Source: Hyparrhenia diplandra (taxonomy: Eukaryota; Streptophyta; Magnoliopsida; Poales; Poaceae). From it: 64,000 nt of DNA. Each line of letters begins with the position of its first letter. Position 1 is the first letter of the stretch. The stretch is taken from positions 206,206 through 270,205 of the forward strand of contig JADLZK010007653.1 in the NCBI GenBank assembly GCA_015847255.1, given 5' to 3'. Below are positions 58,401 through 64,000 of the stretch, piece by piece. The notes under the pieces were generated by a model that ran no database searches, was not told the DNA's origin, and saw only the letters and a list, made by a program, of their open reading frames with translations. The translations under genes and the position numbers were made by a program.

Positions 58401-61385
58401 GCACGATCCAGCAAATAAGATCACCACGAGAGTCCAAAACTCGAGAACATCCAACCTTGAAGCGTACCTCATACCCGCGCCGCCATGAGCCGAGAAAGCG
58501 CGGCGAGAAGGTTGAAGTGCAGGTTGGAGACGGCGCCACATCCTTGAGCACAAAGTGGTCATTGATCTGATCGACCCTCGTGAAAGAATCTTCCCTCTGT
58601 TCTTTGTCCCGAAAGTGATGTACTCTCTTGTCTTCATGGGGGTGAAATTTTGGAGAACCAGCGAGAGTTTCGGTCATGTGTCGAGAACAACCGAGTCAAT
58701 GAGCCACATGTCCTCGACCTTCCGGCTGCATCAACAATAGAACATGGGATGAGCAAATGGCACAACTTTGGGGTTAGTAAACTTGGAAGAGTACGGTGTT
58801 GACCATCTTGCCCCAAATATGCATTAGGCACAACAAACATCCCCGCCCCATCTTGCAAACTTCTCACCACGCATAGCAAAGCGTGGTGCACTCCTCTTCT
58901 CAACCTCAAAACTCCCAAAGCGAGGATCTACATCCACACGCGGCGAACCACGGCCGCCAAAGCGGTCTCACAAACCGTGGCCCAAACCTCCGAGACCTCC
59001 TACCTTCAGGGCCTAGCAAAGCGCCTCGAGCGAGCGCACACCCCCTCTCATACAAGCCAAGTGGTGGGTGGTACATGTCACGCGAGTTCTCAAACTCCAC
59101 TCTACGCCTAGCATCCCTCTTCCTCCACGAAGCAAAACTCAACCAAGTGACCATCTCTCTGGCAATACTCACGGTGATACCTCACCTCTCTCTTGGGTGG
59201 TGGTTGGTTCACTCTCTTGGGTGGATGGTTCACTCTTGTTGTGGTCTTGGCTTTAGGAAGGGTTTCCTCGGGGATCTGGGCAAGGTGTCAAGTGGGTTCT
59301 TGAGGTGGTTCGGTTTGGGAAGCCATACTTGTTTGGGAGGTGGAGTCTTGGTGGGCTCTTGAAGAATGCCATTTTGCACAATGGGTTGGATAGGCTTAGG
59401 TGGGGTGCTCTTGGTCAACTTGGGAGTGTTTGTGGGTTTCTCACTCGGGCTCAAACCACTTCCTTGACCAACCTTTCCATAGATAACTTCACCCTTCCCA
59501 CCTATAGCAAAGCCTAATCCCGATGTGTCGGTCCCCTCTTGAGGCCGACTCATCATCATGCCAAGCTGCGGCTCTCCACTAGACACCCAACTTCGGGGCA
59601 GGAGGCGAAGATATGTGATTTCCTCTTCAACTCTCCCCTTGTCATGCACGCAAGACATGAGCTCCAACTCAAAGCTTCACACTTAGCACATTTCAGCACA
59701 GTGCTACTCGGAGGTTGGCCTTCTCAAGCCGCGGCAAGCTTGGCGACCTTCTCTGCCAACTTCAGTTGCAAGCGAGGACATGACTTGCACGCACTCAACA
59801 ACATAGGCCTAGCCTTCAGCTCAACATGCTCATCTAACAAAGCGAGAATACTTGGGTTTGCAAAGACATGATACTAGACATATGCACGCGGCACAAGCAT
59901 CACACTCCGTCTCATCGAGAAACAGCAACCGGCTTCTAAGCAACTCTATCTAAGTCACCGCCATCTCCCACTTCTCCTTAAACTCTTTTCTCTCCCTAGC
60001 GGTACGCTTAAGCAACTTCTCTTGACAAACAAAGCGCCTGCGCCCAAAGAGTCAACCTCATCAGAAGAGATTCGATTGTAGGAGGTACCTCGGAGGAAGG
60101 AGAAGAAGAGTCGTCGGCGTGTGCCTTGATTGTCGGTCACCGCTCCATCGAGTGCCATGGTGCGGAAGCCCTCGGACTTGGAGTTGGTGAAGAAGCAAAG
60201 TCCATTGAACTTGTCCTCGACCTTGCGGCTCGGACTCCTCATCGCTTGAAGAAGATTGCGTCCAGGAGTCGTTGTCGAGGTCGTTGAGGGTAGCAAGGAA
60301 GGCGTGCTTGTGCTCCTTGGCACGCTTTTGAGGTACTTCTTCTTGATCGCCTCCTTGTCGAATCCCTTCTTGGACTTGTGCTTGCGGAGGTGTACTGGCT
60401 TGTCCTTGCGCTTGTCGGCGTCGTACTTCTTTGGAGTAGTACTTTTCGTCGGAGTACTTGTCCTTGCTCTTCTTGGGGCAGGGCGGCGACGAAGTGGTCC
60501 GGATCTCCGCACTCGAAGCATCCGCCCTTGGGAAGCACCGCCCGCCCGAGCAGGTTCATCATGCGGTTGTTGTGGAACCGCGAGAATCGGCGATGACTAG
60601 TGCAAGCTCATCATCCCCAAGGCTCTCCATCTGCTCCTCATCCGCGAGACACCAAGGAAGACAAAAGAGAAAGAAATCGTGAAGGGTTAGCGAGAAGAAG
60701 CTGGAACCGCTCTTACGAGAGGCGAGTGCAACATTTCGGTAGCGAGAGATGGGTTCTTGAGCTTCGCTGGATCACGGGCCTCAATCTCGGAAGACTTGAG
60801 CTTCTTTGTAGAGCTCGTCGGGTGTGAGGGTGTCGTAGTTGGCGGACTCCATGATCGCGGACACCTTCATCCCACACCTTCGATCCGGAGCGTACAAGAG
60901 CCGCATCGCCTTCTCGTGCTTTCGTCCAACCTCTCAGAAGGCTTGTTCGCCCCGAAGCTTGTTGCGGATCGTCACGAAACCTAGCAAAAGAGAATCGATG
61001 GTCTCGCCATCAATTTGGATGAGGTTATTGTACTCTCTCTTGTAGGTCTCATATAGGCGGGCCTTGACTTGTGGGGTTCCTCGTGGTAGCTCTCAAGTGT
61101 CTTCCACACCTCACGGCGGTCTCACAAGTGGCAACTCTCTCAAACTTCGGTGTCTTTGAGGCTAGAGAACAAAACGCTCCTCGCTCGGTTGTTGGCATTG
61201 TGTTGGGCTATTTGTTCCTCACCCCACCCACTCGGCGGCTAGCACTTGGTAGTTCTCATCCTCGACAATCTCCCACACTCTCAATCCATCCCCATAAGGT
61301 GTGCTTGCATCTTAATCTTCCAATAGGGATAGTTGGTGCCATCGAACTCAGGAGGCTTGCCACCAAAGTGACCAAACCTCTCCAT
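55500..61385 (-). pseudogene. Copia Gag-Pol polyprotein, right element, many frameshifts
   Basis: Same order as in the left element: Gag ATG at 61385-61383, zinc knuckle CFECGDPDHFVAA near 60520-60480, and the integrase zinc region KWHRRLGHLSFDLL near 58325-58280. The integrase core includes NGIVERKNRRL. The reverse transcriptase includes FKLFRMDVKSAFP and YKLYKALYGPKQAPRA, and RNase H ends with VRYHFLE. The stop is at 55500. Breaks occur at largely different places from the left copy, so the two do not share one ancestral set of frameshifts. The catalytic YVDD region is near 56475-56440. Confidence 0.87.
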
Positions 61386-61435
61386 GTCGCCATACGCGGA
61401 TCAAGAACGGTTAAGGTGGATTTGATCCTTAACCT

Positions 61436-61447
61436 GCTTTGATACCA
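61436..61447 (-). other. Primer-binding site, right element, one mismatch
   Basis: Minus-strand TGGTATCAAAGC differs from the canonical TGGTATCAGAGC at one base and lies next to the 5' LTR. Confidence 0.85.
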
Positions 61448-61449
61448 AT

Positions 61450-63244
61450 TGAAGGACCGAAGCGGCGACGGAGGGGGTGAATGGGAGCCTCAATTAAATT
61501 CTTTTCGAATTAGATGACTTGTAGCTCTCCACGACCCCTCGGGCAAAAAGCACACACCACCGCGGTATGATCACGACCTTGGATGTAAGGTAGATGAGCT
61601 AGAGTTTTGCTCTAGACTCACGGCGGATCAATGGGAAAAGCGAGCCAAACAAACACGCAAGAGACGGGGAAGAAAAAAGCGGCCTGCGAGTGGCAGGACT
61701 CAGCGGCCGGACTCGGCGTGAGTCCGGTCCAGCGTCCGGTCAAAGCGTCCGTCAGATCGCCCTTGCGAGACCTCTGCGCGGACGCACTGACCGGACCGGC
61801 GGTCGGCTGGTCGTGCGTCCGGTCGGGCGTCCGGTCACCGGCGGGCGAACACCGTCGGGCAATCGGTCGCGGGGCGTGCGTCGGTCGTGCGTCCGGTCAC
61901 CCGGCAGCGCGCGAACAGCACCCGGCGGCGACTCACCCCAAAAATCGATCCAAACTCCTCAAATCGAAACCTCGGGTCACAAGAATTGAGCCATAGCATC
62001 TAGGCATGTGGGTGACCAATTCCCCTTGGAAATTTCGAGATTGATGGAGTGAATCGAGAAAATCGCGGATCACCACGAAGAACACACCCAAAAGGTCACC
62101 TTGATCCAAAACTCACCCGATCTACGTTAACCGTGAGGAATTAGCTCAAACCCTTCGGTGGAAATGATCCTCTCACGTCCTAGCACGAATCAGCGCAAGA
62201 AAAACGAGATCAAGCGGTGCCAAATCGAAGAAATCGCGAAGAGAATAGGGGGAGAGGATGAACTCGGGAAGAACAAGTGAAGAACTCAAAATCACAGCTC
62301 ATGAACAACAAAGAACACCGATCAATGTCGATCCAAGCGTCACCATGGTGGCCAGGCTAATCGCAGCTAGCCCTTGCTCGCAAATCTTGGTACAAATCGG
62401 TGGACCTCTCTCACCTCGATCGCCAACCCTAAGCGGAAAATATGAAAATGAGAGGCAAGGGAGGATGAAGGGGTATGCCTACGCTAAATAGCCCCTATTC
62501 CCTCTGCCTAAACTACCCCTAGGATACATGAGTGGGTTTTGTAACCCTAAGGCTATTTCCGTCGACTACGGGTAATCTTGATCCGATGGCCACAGCGCCT
62601 TCCTCACCGGTAGCCTTGCCTCCACGCAATCTCCCGATGCCGCCCGCGTCTTGAATCCTTCCGTCGGCGCGGAAACGCCCGGGTTTTGAGGCGCAAACCC
62701 GCGAAAACCAGCGCTGTGGTTTTGAGGCCCAAACCACCAAACCCGCCCGTGGTTTTGAGGCCCAACCCGCGAAAACCAGCGCCGATGGTTTTGAGGGCAA
62801 ACCACCAAACCTCCTCGACCGTGTCACGCCCGTCTTGACGCCCGAAGTCGCCAAGTCATCCGAGCTCCCCGCTCGCACCGCGCTCGCCCGTCTTGACCCG
62901 ATCGACCACGGTCTGCCACGTCCTCTTGCATCCGTCGATGTCGGATATCGACCACCATGGCTAGCTGCGGCACCCGGTCCCTCGGTCCAAGCCTCCGTCA
63001 GTCCTTCACCTCCCGCGGTCCGTCGGCCCGGCACGTCCTCCTTGGCACCTTCACCTCTCCGTCGGCTACCATCTCCGAGCTCCACACCTGCACAACACGA
63101 ACCAAGAATCGTCTTGACACACTCCCGTGTGCCGGTGAACCATAGCCGAGCGAGAAAAGATAAAAGAAAATAGAAAAAGAATGTTGAGTGTTGACAATCA
63201 CTACATCAAAACTAAACACATTTGAGATAAAACAACCATGTGTT
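61450..63244 (-). repeat. Copia 5' LTR of the right element (LTR 3)
   Basis: Begins TGAAGGACCG. It ends CCATGTGTT, lacking the final CGCA of the other LTRs, and host sequence ATGACCTC follows. CCGGTC array at about 61715-61905. Four GGTTTTGAGG palindromes at about 62690-62810. Confidence 0.9.
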
Positions 63245-64000
63245 ATGACCTCTTTGCGTCGGCGGTCGCGTCATTCATTGCTCTTATTTGTCAAACTGTC
63301 CCCATGCCCGGTCGCCACGCTCCGCCTAGCCGGCTTGACACCACGGCGGCGATCGAGTAGAGCACCGTACAGGCGCGCGCGCAATATCCAGCTTGGCATA
63401 TTTATACCTCCTTTCCTTTCCTTTCCTTTCCTTTCCTCTCCTCTCCTCTCCTCTCCTTCCCCGTCTACACTAGACTCACCTCGCCTCGCCTCGCCTCGCC
63501 TGTTCTTATCCCTAAGGCTAGAAGCTCCTGCTAAAGTGATTGATCCATCTTTGCCAACGCCCTTCCGCGCACGCCGCCGGTCTCCTCGTTGCGTCATGGG
63601 CTCAAGACGCTTCTTTCCTCTTCATCACCGCGTCCACTCCCAGCTTCATTCGCTCAATCACTCTCCTGCCATGCACAACCCTCAGTCATCGACCTCGCTA
63701 TTTAAGGCCGAGGGCCGATGAGCTAGGCGATCCTGAAGAGCAATAGGATTGCAGTTTTCTTCGAACACCCATAGTCCATACCATGAGACCATACATTCAA
63801 TCTAGCAGTACCACGCTCCGTCTGCCAAAATCATATGCATGTTGTAGGCTGTGCCTCCACAATTTTATCCTATTAAGCAGTTTTACCAAATTATTTTTAT
63901 CAACTCTAAGCAAGCTGGCTTTATCATCTAACATGCATCACTCATCAGTTGGTAGCACTAGGTTAAAAAACATAGTTTCAATGAAAGGTTTCAGCTGATT
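63245..64000. other. Right flank: possible promoter/leader with pyrimidine microsatellites
   Basis: A TATA-like CATATTTATACC lies near 63394-63405. It is followed at once by (CTTTC)n and (CTCTC)n runs (63408-63460) and (CCTCG)n near 63478-63500, a layout seen in grass 5' leaders. ATGs at 63597 and 63671 open short frames without recognised domains. From 63740 to 64000 nothing is recognised. If this is a gene start, its body lies outside the window. Confidence 0.3.

Larger units (their letters stand above)
43004..63244 (-). mobile_element. Tandem Ty1/copia array: LTR-internal-LTR-internal-LTR
   Basis: Three LTR copies (43004-44821, 52191-54020, 61450-63244) alternate with two internal regions (44822-52190, 54021-61449), all in the same minus-strand orientation. 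The middle LTR serves as 5' LTR of the left element and 3' LTR of the right one. The domain order on the minus strand is Gag, protease, integrase, reverse transcriptase, RNase H, which is the copia order. LTRs of 1.8 kb and a Gag-Pol of about 1,940 codons are large for copia and fit the Maximus/SIRE-like end of the range; the lineage is inference. No exact 5-bp target duplication is visible at the outer edges. The right LTR lacks the last four bases (CGCA) seen in the other two. Confidence 0.92.

Noticed and set aside
63408..63500. Pyrimidine microsatellites as a functional origin or recombination hotspot
   Set aside because: Simple repeats of this kind are common in grass leaders; nothing else supports a special role.

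Overview
This is nuclear DNA from a grass (Poaceae). Three things support that. The largest gene is very GC-rich at its 5' end and AT-richer toward 3', which is typical of grasses. Many short elements carry Stowaway ends (TACTCC...GGAGTA), and others look like Tourist/PIF elements. The long LTRs carry CCGGTC-rich arrays of the kind I associate with panicoid-type grasses. The species cannot be named from the sequence alone. No CRISPR array, rRNA or tRNA gene was seen.

Host genes are few. (1) At 4512-7165 is a single-exon DM13-DOMON-cytochrome b561 membrane oxidoreductase. (2) At about 8381-10551 is a purine permease (PUP) family transporter with a probable small first exon and a 1-kb intron. 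Both are interrupted by apparent single-base deletions (one and three respectively). (3) At 15741-16052 and 34325-34483 are two small hydrophobic, alanine-rich ORFs, each behind the same 10-base TATA box. (4) Receptor-kinase relics lie at 27990-28140 and 31416-32020. (5) A possible 5' end of another gene lies on the minus strand at 30061-30640.

The rest is transposon-derived. From 11 to 36 kb the window holds degraded LINE fragments in both orientations (11.1-12.2, 18.3-20.3, 20.5-22.3, 25.9-27.6, 28.7-30.1, 30.65-30.85, 35.6-36.1 kb). Among them are MITEs, an LTR-like block (12.56-13.38 kb), a retroposon with target-site duplication (14.34-15.18 kb) and a CACTA-like end (35.07 kb). From 36.1 to 40.9 kb are two tail-to-tail LINE-like units that keep a Gag-type zinc knuckle and a LINE tail but show no reverse transcriptase. 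From 40.9 to 42.6 kb is a minus-strand hAT-type transposase relic, split by a 1,042-bp MULE with long terminal inverted repeats and a near-perfect 9-bp target duplication.

From 43,004 to 63,244 lies a minus-strand Ty1/copia tandem array: LTR, internal, LTR, internal, LTR, with the middle LTR shared. Each internal region has a primer-binding site, a Gag-Pol reading frame broken by many small indels, a 1.4-kb untranslated segment and a polypurine tract. Many differences between the copies fall at CAG/CTG (CHG) contexts. This raises the possibility that they are base-calling errors at methylated cytosines rather than biological mutations. The last 750 bp is unassigned flank with pyrimidine-rich simple repeats.
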